Shown here one piece after another: positions 57,333 through 64,000 of a stretch of DNA of 64,000 nt; within the stretch, counting starts at the first letter, position 1; the number at the start of each line of letters is the position of its first letter. Location of the stretch: positions 310,001-374,000 of the forward strand of contig NZ_JADYWL010000003.1 in assembly GCF_015864825.1 (NCBI RefSeq), read 5' to 3'. The translations under genes and the position numbers were made by a program. The notes under the pieces are model-generated. The model did not search any database and was not told the DNA's origin. It saw only the letters and a program-made list of their open reading frames with translations. Origin of the DNA: Psychrobacter sp. NZS113. Its GTDB lineage: Bacteria > Pseudomonadota > Gammaproteobacteria > Pseudomonadales > Moraxellaceae.

Positions 57333-57403
57333 CTAAGGACGCTATTAGAAGACCAGTACTAATGATACATTTAATTGTATCTTCTTCGTCTCAACGTCCT
57401 TAG
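57333..57403. repeat. Nested inverted repeat
   Basis: CTAAGGACG (57333-57341) pairs with CGTCCTTAG (57395-57403). Inside it AGAAGA can pair with TCTTCT and GATACA with TGTATC. The structure lies between the last glycosyltransferase gene and the 3' end of the acidic repeat gene; no T-run follows, so a plain terminator is unlikely. Confidence 0.4.
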
Positions 57404-57425
57404 GCAAATTGAAGTAAAGTGCCAA

Positions 57426-58163
57426 TTAGCTCAGTAGTTGGTCGAGCATACTTTGATACTTATCTTTTTTATCGGTAATCTTACTACGTTCCTCTGCGGC
57501 ATTGGGCACTGGCTCTTTAGAGTCTTCTACGTTCTTATCAAAAGTCTTTAGCTCAGCTTCTGTAGCGTACAGCAGCCTATTAAGCATCATAGCAACTGCC
57601 TTTTCAGAAACGTCATGCGTCATACTAAAGGCTTCAGAGGTGAAATCATCTTTAAGCTTAGATGCCCATTGATAGATATTAGCTATTGTTGCACTGTGTT
57701 TGTCATCTTGATCAGATTTACTAGATGTCTCTTTGTCATTAGAATCAGATTTACTATCTTTATCAGAGATAAAATCATCCTTAAGTTTAGATGCCCATTG
57801 GTAGATATTGGCTATCGTCATACTGTATTTATCATCTTTATTAGATTCATCTTCTTTGTCAGATTCATCTTCTTTATCAGATTCATCTTCTTTATCAGAT
57901 TCATCTTCTTTGTTAGATTTATCATCTTTATCAGATTCATCTTCTTTGTTAGATTCGTCTTCTTTGTTAGATTCGTCTTCTTTATCAGACTCAGCCTTTT
58001 TTTCATCATTGTAATCTTCGAAGTCACCGTCTTCATACATTACTGTATCACCTCTCAAGACCTCAACACCCGTTAACCCATCATTTGAAGGAGCTTCTGT
58101 TGTATTCTCAAGAGATTCCAAAGCACTCTTGATGTTATCGTTATTAGTAGGATCATTTGACAT
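57426..58163 (-). CDS. Acidic repeat protein of unknown function
   Basis: 245 aa, very rich in Asp, Glu, Lys and Ser; I recognise no family. Residues 58-111 are nine hexapeptides of the form (E/K)S(D/N)K(E/D)D. A 16-residue motif TIANIYQWASKLKDDF occurs twice, at about 116-131 and 159-174, each followed by acidic sequence. The C-terminal 65 residues look helical (EKAVAMMLNRLLYATEAELKTFDKNV). No signal peptide or membrane segment is present. AAGGA lies upstream of the ATG. The repeats are encoded by near-identical 18 bp units, so copy number may vary. Confidence 0.7.
   Translation of the reverse strand: MSNDPTNNDNIKSALESLENTTEAPSNDGLTGVEVLRGDTVMYEDGDFEDYNDEKKAESDKEDESNKEDESNKEDESDKDDKSNKEDESDKEDESDKEDESDKEDESNKDDKYSMTIANIYQWASKLKDDFISDKDSKSDSNDKETSSKSDQDDKHSATIANIYQWASKLKDDFTSEAFSMTHDVSEKAVAMMLNRLLYATEAELKTFDKNVEDSKEPVPNAAEERSKITDKKDKYQSMLDQLLS
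57831..57992 (-). repeat. 18 bp tandem repeat, nine units
   Basis: Nine tandem 18 bp units, each coding one hexapeptide of the acidic protein. Unit differences are single bases (GAT or AAT for Asp or Asn, and so on). The reading frame is kept throughout, so gain or loss of units would not break the gene. Confidence 0.85.
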
Positions 58164-58234
58164 GATTTATATTCCTTATTATTGAAGTATATTTACACTT
58201 AATAATAAGTCAGTACAATCTTGTACTGCGTATC

Positions 58235-58480
58235 TTAATGTAGATTGTTTTGTTCTAAAATGTTTATAAATGCTGTAAAACCTTCATTTGCTCGAGCTTT
58301 CAAACGGTTACTTGTCATCACGCGGACACGATTGCGCCAAGTGATGGCATAGCTTTAAGCTTCAAATTTTTCGACCAGATTTACATCTTCATGACAAGGT
58401 ATATGGTCAAAGCCGCCCACAGCAATATAAGCTTCACTGCTAGAACGTAAATCTGCCCCATGAACATGATGAGGTCCCAT
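58235..58480 (-). pseudogene. Broken GT2-family glycosyltransferase fragment
   Basis: The minus-strand frame from 58480 gives HVHGADLRSSSEAYIAVGGF, DHIPCHEDVNLVEKFEA, an in-frame stop, then ITWRNRVRVMTSNRLKARAN and a stop at 58235. GGFD..P..ED is a glycosyltransferase GT2 motif. The N-terminal nucleotide-binding half is missing. The flanks 58164-58234 and 58481-58554 show no gene. Confidence 0.6.
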
Positions 58481-58554
58481 CTTATCTTAGTAATGAGCGA
58501 TATAATCCTCTCGCGTTTACGGTATCAAGTATGCCTAGCTATCAATGTTCATCA

Positions 58555-58612
58555 CCCCAATCTCACAATTGGGGCTTTTTTTGTCCGCAAAATATAGACT
58601 GTAGTGGAAATA
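58555..58612 (+). repeat. Attachment-site repeat, copy C (terminator part)
   Basis: Matches the tRNA-Val terminator and the downstream CTGTAGTGGAAA stretch of copy A with about six mismatches in 58 bases. The tRNA part is lost except for a short TATGCCTA at 58530-58537. It still forms a terminator hairpin (CCCCAATC...GATT-like arms, T-run). Confidence 0.7.
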
Positions 58613-58752
58613 GTTATTTTCAGCGTCAATGAGCATGCACCATATAAGAACGTAAGAGGATTAATTTGGTGCACTTCTTCGTACTCTCTAAATAACGTAA
58701 TTCCCTACAAAAAACAAAGCCTGTTCAGATGGTACATTTAGGAGGCGAGTTT

Positions 58753-58830
58753 ATGGTTATTTTGTCACTTATTTTTTTATTTTATTTTATTTTTGCTGTT
58801 GGCATAAAGGTTGCTTTTTCTAAACCATAA
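58753..58830 (+). CDS. 25-residue membrane microprotein upstream of codB
   Basis: A short ORF with a perfect AGGAGG ribosome binding site (58740-58745) 7 nt before its ATG, the best such site in this part of the window. The product is one hydrophobic helix (MVILSLIFLFYFIFAVGIKVAF) capped by a short polar end, so it should sit in the inner membrane. It ends 24 nt before codB, in the same direction. Small single-helix partners are known for some sodium symporters; a role as a CodB accessory subunit is inference. It has no homologue I can name. Confidence 0.6.
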   Translation: MVILSLIFLFYFIFAVGIKVAFSKP

Positions 58831-58854
58831 CCTCCAGAGTAAGGATATTAAGTG

Positions 58855-60111
58855 ATGAATCAATCCAATGACTACCCTTTAAGTGCTGTACCAATTGACA
58901 AGAGAAAAGGCTTGTGGTCCATGATGTCGGTGTTATTGGGCTTTACATTTTTTACCTCTACAATGTGGGCAGGTGGTACGCTTGGCAAATCATTTTCATT
59001 TTATGAGCTAATTTCTATTATATTCATAGGCAATTTACTGCTTGGATCTTATGCAGCAGGCTTAGGCTACATTGCCTGTAAAACTGGCTTAAATACCGTG
59101 TTATTAGGTCGATATTGTTTCGGGTTAAATGGCAGCAAGCTATCTGACGTTGTATTAGGATTTACACAAATTGGTTGGTATGCGTGGGGTACTGCAACGA
59201 TCGCTATCGTCATTGTAAAATTATTGGAATTGCCAGATACATGGCTAACCCCATTAATGATAGTTTTTGGTTTCGGTTTTTGTATCAGTGCATATATCGG
59301 TTATAAAGCATTAGAAATCCTTTCAAAAATTTCCGTTCCTGCAATGCTATTCTTTATTGGCTTATGTTTTTACAAAGGTATTCTTGATATAGGTGGTATT
59401 TCGGAATTTATAGCTATCGAACCCACCGAAAGTATGCCAGTCGCAGCTGCAATTACTTTAGTGTTTGGCACTTTTGTAAGTGGAGGTACGCAAGCAACAA
59501 ATTGGAGCCGTTTTGCTAAATCAGGAAAAGTAGCGGTCATAAGCACTTTAGCGGCATTTTTTATCGGAAATGGCTTAATAGTATTCATTGGTGCTTTTGG
59601 CACTTCTATATACCAACAGGCAGATATCGTTGATGTACTTGTTTCTCAAGGTTTTATGCTTGTCGCTATTCTAATGCTTTTCAGTAATATTTGGACTACC
59701 CAAGACAATACTATTTACAACTTTGCAGCTGCAGGATGTAACTTGTTAAGAACAGATAAAAGGCGTTTAGTTACACTATTTGGTGCCGCATTGGGAACTG
59801 CGTTAGCCGTCATGGGAATGTACAATATGCTGATCCCATTTCTAATATTATTAGGCACTTTTATCCCACCAATTGGTGCGATCATCATGACAGATTTTTG
59901 GGTGAAATATAAAGGCAACATGCCAGATTTGAGCAGTATTGAATTGCCACAGTACAATATGACGGGATTATCTGCTTATATTATTGGTTCGGGTTGCGCT
60001 TACGCTTCACCTTGGATTGCACCACTCGTTGGCATTGTTACTTCTGCTATTGCTTACACCATATTATTAAATCTCTCTACCGTAAAAAATCAACGAAAGC
60101 AGAGTATTTAA
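58855..60111 (+). CDS. codB: Cytosine permease (NCS1 family)
   Basis: Twelve-helix inner-membrane transporter that imports cytosine with protons or sodium. The sequence follows CodB: MMSVLLGFTFFTSTMWAGGTLG in helix 1, GFTQIGWYAWGTA in the substrate site, FVSGGTQATNWSRFAK, and NIWTTQDNTIYNFAAAG. Length 418 aa from ATG 58855, with AAGGA 9 nt upstream; a GTG at 58852 would add one residue. It is the first large gene of a module with a PucR-type regulator and codA. This region is visibly more A+T-rich than the core genes. Confidence 0.93.
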   Translation: MNQSNDYPLSAVPIDKRKGLWSMMSVLLGFTFFTSTMWAGGTLGKSFSFYELISIIFIGNLLLGSYAAGLGYIACKTGLNTVLLGRYCFGLNGSKLSDVVLGFTQIGWYAWGTATIAIVIVKLLELPDTWLTPLMIVFGFGFCISAYIGYKALEILSKISVPAMLFFIGLCFYKGILDIGGISEFIAIEPTESMPVAAAITLVFGTFVSGGTQATNWSRFAKSGKVAVISTLAAFFIGNGLIVFIGAFGTSIYQQADIVDVLVSQGFMLVAILMLFSNIWTTQDNTIYNFAAAGCNLLRTDKRRLVTLFGAALGTALAVMGMYNMLIPFLILLGTFIPPIGAIIMTDFWVKYKGNMPDLSSIELPQYNMTGLSAYIIGSGCAYASPWIAPLVGIVTSAIAYTILLNLSTVKNQRKQSI

Positions 60112-60114
60112 TCA

Positions 60115-61263
60115 ATGATATCTATTGGATCGTTAAATCAAATAAATGGACTAGAAGAGCTGCAGTTTCGCGCAGGGCTACAAGGTAGCAAAAATGCTAT
60201 ACGTTGGCCTTATATTGCAGAAAACACAGAAATTGAACCCTGGACACAAGGTGGAGAGCTAATCTTTGTGACTGGACTAAATTGGAATTGGACTGTACAA
60301 GACTTTATTATTCTAATTAAAAAAGCCCAAAAGCAATGTACCAGTGGGCTAGTCATTTTAACGCAGTCACCATATCTAGATACCATTCCTAATGAAGTTT
60401 TGGATTTTGCAAATAAACTAAACTTTCCTCTTTTTGAACAACCTTACTCGATCCCAATGGTCAACGTTACCGAAATACTATCTAATGCGATCATTATGGA
60501 TGGTCTCAATAATAAATCGAGTCGTTGGTTTCTACAGAACCTTGCAGATAATCCCCATGTATCTGAAATAGACCTCATTAAAGCCACAGAAATAGGATTC
60601 GATCCAGCTCAACGATTATCTGTCGCCTTTATTAAATCAAATCGTATTGCAGATGAAGAGTTAATTAAAGGGGACCATATAATTAGTCAGTTTATGCTAA
60701 ATGAGGGGATCCAACTTCCTATTGCAGAGCTGCATCAAGGTTGGCTTGCTATTACGCCGACATCATCGGAATACTGTAGTGATAGTATGAAGCTATGGCA
60801 TAAATTACATCAACAGTTACTTGCATGTGGTTTTGATTGCACTATTGGTATCAGCGATGCAAAAGAATTAAAAGTAATTCATAAAGCAGTTTCACAGGCA
60901 AGACAAAGTGCTGGACTTCACAGAGAGAATAACAAAAACAAAGTTATACATTACAACTCATTAGGTATTGCTCAACTTTTTACTCATATCGATAACAATG
61001 AAATTGATTCTTTTTGTCGTCAGCATTTAGGTGATATTTTCAACAAACATGATACTCAGAGTTTGATTCTGAAAACTACTTTAAATTGCTATTTTGATAA
61101 TTTATGTTCAATGCGACAAACAGCATTGGCAATGAATATACATAGAAATACTTTATCCAATCGACTAAAAAAAATTGAATCTCTGACCGGTTTTAATTTA
61201 AGTAATGCTCAGCAGCGATTGAGCTTACAAATAGCGCTCATTGCAGATCGTTTCATCAGTTAA
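60115..61263 (+). CDS. PucR-family transcriptional regulator
   Basis: 382 aa. The N-terminal purine-catabolism (PucR) domain (GLQGSKNAIRWPYIAENTEIEPWTQGGELIFVTGL) spans about residues 15-120, a middle ligand-like region follows, and the C-terminal PucR-type helix-turn-helix (MRQTALAMNIHRNTLSNRLKKIESLTGFNLSNAQQRLSLQIAL) is intact at about 335-380. It starts 3 nt after codB and lies between codB and codA, so it probably regulates the cytosine genes, with cytosine, uracil or ammonia as possible signals. Confidence 0.88.
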   Translation: MISIGSLNQINGLEELQFRAGLQGSKNAIRWPYIAENTEIEPWTQGGELIFVTGLNWNWTVQDFIILIKKAQKQCTSGLVILTQSPYLDTIPNEVLDFANKLNFPLFEQPYSIPMVNVTEILSNAIIMDGLNNKSSRWFLQNLADNPHVSEIDLIKATEIGFDPAQRLSVAFIKSNRIADEELIKGDHIISQFMLNEGIQLPIAELHQGWLAITPTSSEYCSDSMKLWHKLHQQLLACGFDCTIGISDAKELKVIHKAVSQARQSAGLHRENNKNKVIHYNSLGIAQLFTHIDNNEIDSFCRQHLGDIFNKHDTQSLILKTTLNCYFDNLCSMRQTALAMNIHRNTLSNRLKKIESLTGFNLSNAQQRLSLQIALIADRFIS

Positions 61264-61299
61264 ATTTTTATAAAATATGACTATTAATTAGGAAAAACC

Positions 61300-62550
61300 A
61301 TGATTATTAACAATGCAAAACTTCGAGGTAAACAGGGCTTATATAGCATTGAATGCGAAAATGGAAAATTTATAAGCATCATCGAGCAAGATGGCCCAGT
61401 CACTCCATTAGAGTCAAGTCTTGATGCAAAAATGAACTTACTGTCCGCTCCCTTTGTTGAACCTCATATTCACCTTGATGCTGTATTTACAGCAGGCGAA
61501 CCAAACTGGAATATAAGTGGCACTTTGTTTGAAGGAATAGAGCGTTGGGCTGAACGCAAGCCAATGTTAACCAGCGAAGATGTTCAGCGACGAGTATTAA
61601 AAGCAGTACAACTATTGATTGAAAATGGTGTTCAACATATTCGGACACATGTTGATATTACCGATCCTGAATTAGTTGCCTTAAAAGCAATAGTCGCTTT
61701 AAAAGAAAAACTCAGTGCTTATATTGATTTACAAATAGTTGCATTCCCCCAAGAAGGTATCTTATCCTTTCCTAACGGCAAGGAGCTGATGGAAAAAGCA
61801 CTTGAAGAAGGTGCTGATGTTATCGGTGGTATTCCTCATTTCGAATACACTAGAGAATATGGGGTTGAGTCGATGCGATGGATCATCGATCTTGCAGAAA
61901 AGCATGGGAAACTAGTTGATGTTCATTGTGATGAAATCGACGATGGCGCATCAAGATTTTTAGAGGTATTGGCTACAGCTGCCTTAGAAAAAGGCATCGG
62001 AGAACGCGTTACCGCAAGCCATACGACTGCCATGCACTCTTACAACAATGCTTACTGTACTAAATTATTTCGTTTACTAAAAAAATCTAAAATAAACTTC
62101 ATTGCGCTTCCTACTGAAAATATGCATCTGCAAGGACGATTTGATGGTTATCCAAAAATCCGAGGTATCACACGAGTTAAAGAAATAAGAGATGCTGGAA
62201 TGAATATATGTTTCGGTCAAGATTCAATACAGGATCCATGGTATACATTAGGTAATGGCAAACTACTTCGTGTGCTAGATTCAGGTATTCACTCATGTCA
62301 TATGATGGGATATGAAGACCTAGAGACCGCATTGGATTTAATTACAGATAATGGGGCTAAAACGCTTAATATATTTGAAAATTACGGTATAGAAGTGGGC
62401 AAGCCTGCAAACTTTATTGTTCTTGAAGGTGGCAATGATCTTGAAGTCATCCAAAAACAAGGCGACGTTTTATATTCTGTAAGAGCGGGAGAGGTACTGG
62501 TATCTAGACAGCCTGCTATTCTGAATCAAACTGTGAAGTTAGCTGAATAA
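61300..62550 (+). CDS. codA: Cytosine deaminase
   Basis: Metal-dependent amidohydrolase that converts cytosine to uracil and ammonia. The metal ligands are visible: PHIHLD (His56, His58), DVHCDE (His about 208, Glu about 211), SHTTAMHS and CFGQDSIQDPW (Asp). The remaining family motifs (THVDITDPEL, VGKPANFIVL) are present. Length 416 aa. AGGAAA lies before the ATG. With codB it allows use of cytosine as a pyrimidine or nitrogen source. Confidence 0.95.
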   Translation: MIINNAKLRGKQGLYSIECENGKFISIIEQDGPVTPLESSLDAKMNLLSAPFVEPHIHLDAVFTAGEPNWNISGTLFEGIERWAERKPMLTSEDVQRRVLKAVQLLIENGVQHIRTHVDITDPELVALKAIVALKEKLSAYIDLQIVAFPQEGILSFPNGKELMEKALEEGADVIGGIPHFEYTREYGVESMRWIIDLAEKHGKLVDVHCDEIDDGASRFLEVLATAALEKGIGERVTASHTTAMHSYNNAYCTKLFRLLKKSKINFIALPTENMHLQGRFDGYPKIRGITRVKEIRDAGMNICFGQDSIQDPWYTLGNGKLLRVLDSGIHSCHMMGYEDLETALDLITDNGAKTLNIFENYGIEVGKPANFIVLEGGNDLEVIQKQGDVLYSVRAGEVLVSRQPAILNQTVKLAE

Positions 62551-62577
62551 ATTAACGGTTTTTGAAAGCAATTGAAG

Positions 62578-62609
62578 TTGCGTTCGAGCCCGCTCTCTTG
62601 AACGCAATA
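62578..62609 (+). terminator. Candidate terminator of codA
   Basis: TTGCGTTC (62578-62585) pairs with GAACGCAA (62600-62607), followed by TATTTA. The T-run is weak, but the site is 27 nt after the codA stop. Confidence 0.5.
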
Positions 62610-62671
62610 TTTACCGCCCAGGTTTTGAGTGCACTGCTGATCGCAAAGTTTTTTTCTTAGTGAGGTAGTTA

Positions 62672-62738
62672 TGCTTATGCCTACCAAATTTAGCAAGCCT
62701 CAATCTTAAGATTGGGGCTTTTTTTGTTTATAGCATGT
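62672..62738 (+). repeat. Attachment-site repeat, copy D (right end of the islands)
   Basis: Starts TGCTTATGCCTACCAAATTTAG, the last 12 bases of the tRNA with its CCA and flank, followed by the terminator hairpin and GTGGGCT. It is the last copy before core-like genes resume. The hairpin, AAGCCTCAATCTTAAGATTGGGGCTT, can serve as a terminator. 62739-62977 contains no gene I can support. Confidence 0.75.
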
Positions 62739-62977
62739 GGGCTATTATAAAAAATATATACTCCAATAATCTTATCACCACCATCTATACTATTAACGGC
62801 TTTATTTGCTTTGTATTACCTTCCAACTCAGTTAGCTACATACAGACTTGCCATTTTGGCTGCATAACTTGTCGCTCCATTACTTTTGATAAAGTAGAGC
62901 CGACAGCTGGAGTGAGCAACCAAGATAAGCCATGGTATAATGCCCTGATAATCGATATTTTATGAAAGGTTTATATT

Positions 62978-63256
62978 ATGGCTCGTACCGCTAGCGCATT
63001 ACACATTTTAGTAAAACACAAAGAAGTGGCTGAGGACATTATTATCAAGCTCAAAAAAGGTGCTAAGTTTGATGTGCTGGCTAAAAAGCATTCAAATTGC
63101 CCATCAGGTAAGAAAGGTGGCAGCTTAGGCGAATTTCAAAAAGGCGACATGGTGCCAGCATTTGATAAAGTCTGCTTCAGCAGTGAACTCTACACCCCGC
63201 ATTTAGTAAAAACCAAATTTGGCTGGCATGTGGTTAAAGTGCTTTACAGAACATAA
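62978..63256 (+). CDS. ppiC: Small parvulin-type peptidyl-prolyl isomerase
   Basis: 92 aa single-domain cytoplasmic parvulin like E. coli PpiC. The domain motifs are [39 protein letters not shown] and [13 protein letters not shown]. No signal peptide or chaperone domain is attached. It is the first core-like gene after the island. AAAGG lies before the ATG. Confidence 0.93.
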   Translation: MARTASALHILVKHKEVAEDIIIKLKKGAKFDVLAKKHSNCPSGKKGGSLGEFQKGDMVPAFDKVCFSSELYTPHLVKTKFGWHVVKVLYRT

Positions 63257-63392
63257 GCGTTAGAATTGGGGTTTTGATTGCAATCTAACTAAAATATGTC
63301 CTGAACATCATTCAAACCCATATTTCAAATAACTTTATTTAAAATGTCTGTATTTAAAATGACATTAATCTTCTGATTGCTTATCACTTATC

Positions 63393-63443
63393 AAAACCAA
63401 TGAACCCGCTATGATATCTATTCATAGCGGGTTCATTGGTTTT
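63393..63443. terminator. Long bidirectional terminator
   Basis: A perfect 22 bp stem (AAAACCAATGAACCCGCTATGA and its complement) with a 7 nt loop. It lies between convergent ppiC and the nitroreductase gene. Confidence 0.85.
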
Positions 63444-63466
63444 ACTGTCTTCAACGCTAGGATGTG

Positions 63467-64000
63467 TTAGCCAAACACTTTTAAGCGACTGTCTACAGAT
63501 TTAAATGCTTTGTCACCTGCAGGCTGCTCGATCGCACCAAATACCATCTGTGCAACCAACTCCCAGTCCTTATCTACATTCCAAGCGTCGGCAACTTGAC
63601 TATCAATGATAGGATTGTAATGCTGTAAGTTTGCACCGATATCTAAACTAGATAATGCAGTCCAAATCATATACTGATGCATGCCACTGGTATGTTCAGA
63701 CCACACTGGGAATTTGTCAGCATATAACGGTGCTGCTTCCTGTAAACCTTTCACCACTGCATGATCTTCAAAGAATAATATGGTACCTGCACCCGCTTTA
63801 AAGCTATCGATTTTTTGCTTAGTTGATACAAATTGCTCATCGTCATTGACGATATCACGTAAGGTATCTTCCGTCATCTGCCACAGCTTTTGATGCTCGT
63901 CACCGAACAACACGATAACGCGCGTTGACTGTGAGTTGAACGCTGATGGAGTATGCAAAATAGCATGCTCAACCAATTTTACTACTTCATCATTTGATAC
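63467..64000 (-). CDS. Nitroreductase family protein, 5' end outside the window
   Basis: FMN-dependent NAD(P)H oxidoreductase of the nitroreductase fold. The visible part includes HTPSAFNSQSTRVIVLFG (FMN-binding Ser/Asn/Gln) and a C-terminal domain with SGMHQYMIWTALSSLDIGANLQHYN and GAIEQPAGDK. It resembles the HBN1/FRM2-like group. The frame is open to base 64000 (VSNDEVVK ahead of LVEHA), so the N-terminus lies beyond the window. The substrate is unknown. Confidence 0.85.
   Translation of the reverse strand, partial: VSNDEVVKLVEHAILHTPSAFNSQSTRVIVLFGDEHQKLWQMTEDTLRDIVNDDEQFVSTKQKIDSFKAGAGTILFFEDHAVVKGLQEAAPLYADKFPVWSEHTSGMHQYMIWTALSSLDIGANLQHYNPIIDSQVADAWNVDKDWELVAQMVFGAIEQPAGDKAFKSVDSRLKVFG

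Noticed and set aside
57197-57403. 68-codon ORF downstream of the last glycosyltransferase gene
   Set aside because: No ribosome binding site or family; it is covered in part by the inverted repeat.
57831-57992. CRISPR array
   Set aside because: The 18 bp units are contiguous, in frame and coding, with no unique spacers; no cas genes are nearby.
57615-58076. Plus-strand ORFs opposite the acidic repeat gene (for instance runs of FIRFIFF and SSLSDSS)
   Set aside because: They are antisense shadows created by the 18 bp repeats.
62735-62965. 76-codon ORF before ppiC
   Set aside because: It begins inside attachment copy D and has no ribosome binding site or similarity.

Overview
The window looks like a chromosomal segment of a Psychrobacter-like gammaproteobacterium (Moraxellaceae). 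This is inferred from the protein sequences, the gene neighbourhoods (yibN-grxC-secB, ccmFGHI, mrdA-rsmD, rplM-rpsI, trpS-scpA-scpB, rplU-rpmA divergent from ispB, an AdeIJK-like RND operon) and the moderate A+T content; there is no rRNA gene to confirm it.

Region 1 (1 to about 42,250) is core genome. It carries DNA repair (ruvC), redox enzymes (GST, 1-Cys peroxiredoxin, grxC, a glutathionyl-hydroquinone reductase), translation (glnS, trpS, rplM, rpsI, rplU, rpmA, rsgA, rsmD), protein export and folding (secB, lolA, ppiB), envelope synthesis (lpxH, an LpxL-type acyltransferase, mrdA), RNA turnover (orn), chromosome segregation (scpA, scpB), adk, ispB, hemB, the cytochrome c maturation operon ccmF-G-H-I with stop/start overlaps, and a three-gene tripartite RND efflux operon. 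Many genes end in clear hairpin plus T-run terminators. Four copies of a roughly 100 to 110 bp MITE-like intergenic repeat lie in this part (872-980, 3803-3912, 27988-28085, 32912-33018).

Region 2 (about 42,248 to 62,740) is an accessory region downstream of tRNA-Val(GAC). The 3' part of the tRNA and/or its terminator is repeated at 50,538, 58,555 and 62,672, so the region reads as up to three islands stacked at one tRNA attachment site. Segment 1 has a LysR regulator, a catabolic operon (hydroxyacid dehydrogenase, aldehyde dehydrogenase, M20 amidohydrolase, DUF3100 membrane protein), a damaged IS3-family element and a Fic-like remnant. Segment 2 starts with remnants of an XRE regulator and a tyrosine-integrase arm domain, then has four glycosyltransferase genes, an acidic repeat protein and a broken glycosyltransferase. 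Segment 3 is a cytosine uptake/deamination module: a 25-residue membrane microprotein with a strong ribosome binding site, codB, a PucR-type regulator and codA. No intact integrase is present, so the islands look fixed.

Region 3 (62,750 to 64,000) returns to apparently core genes: a small parvulin and a nitroreductase that runs off the right edge.
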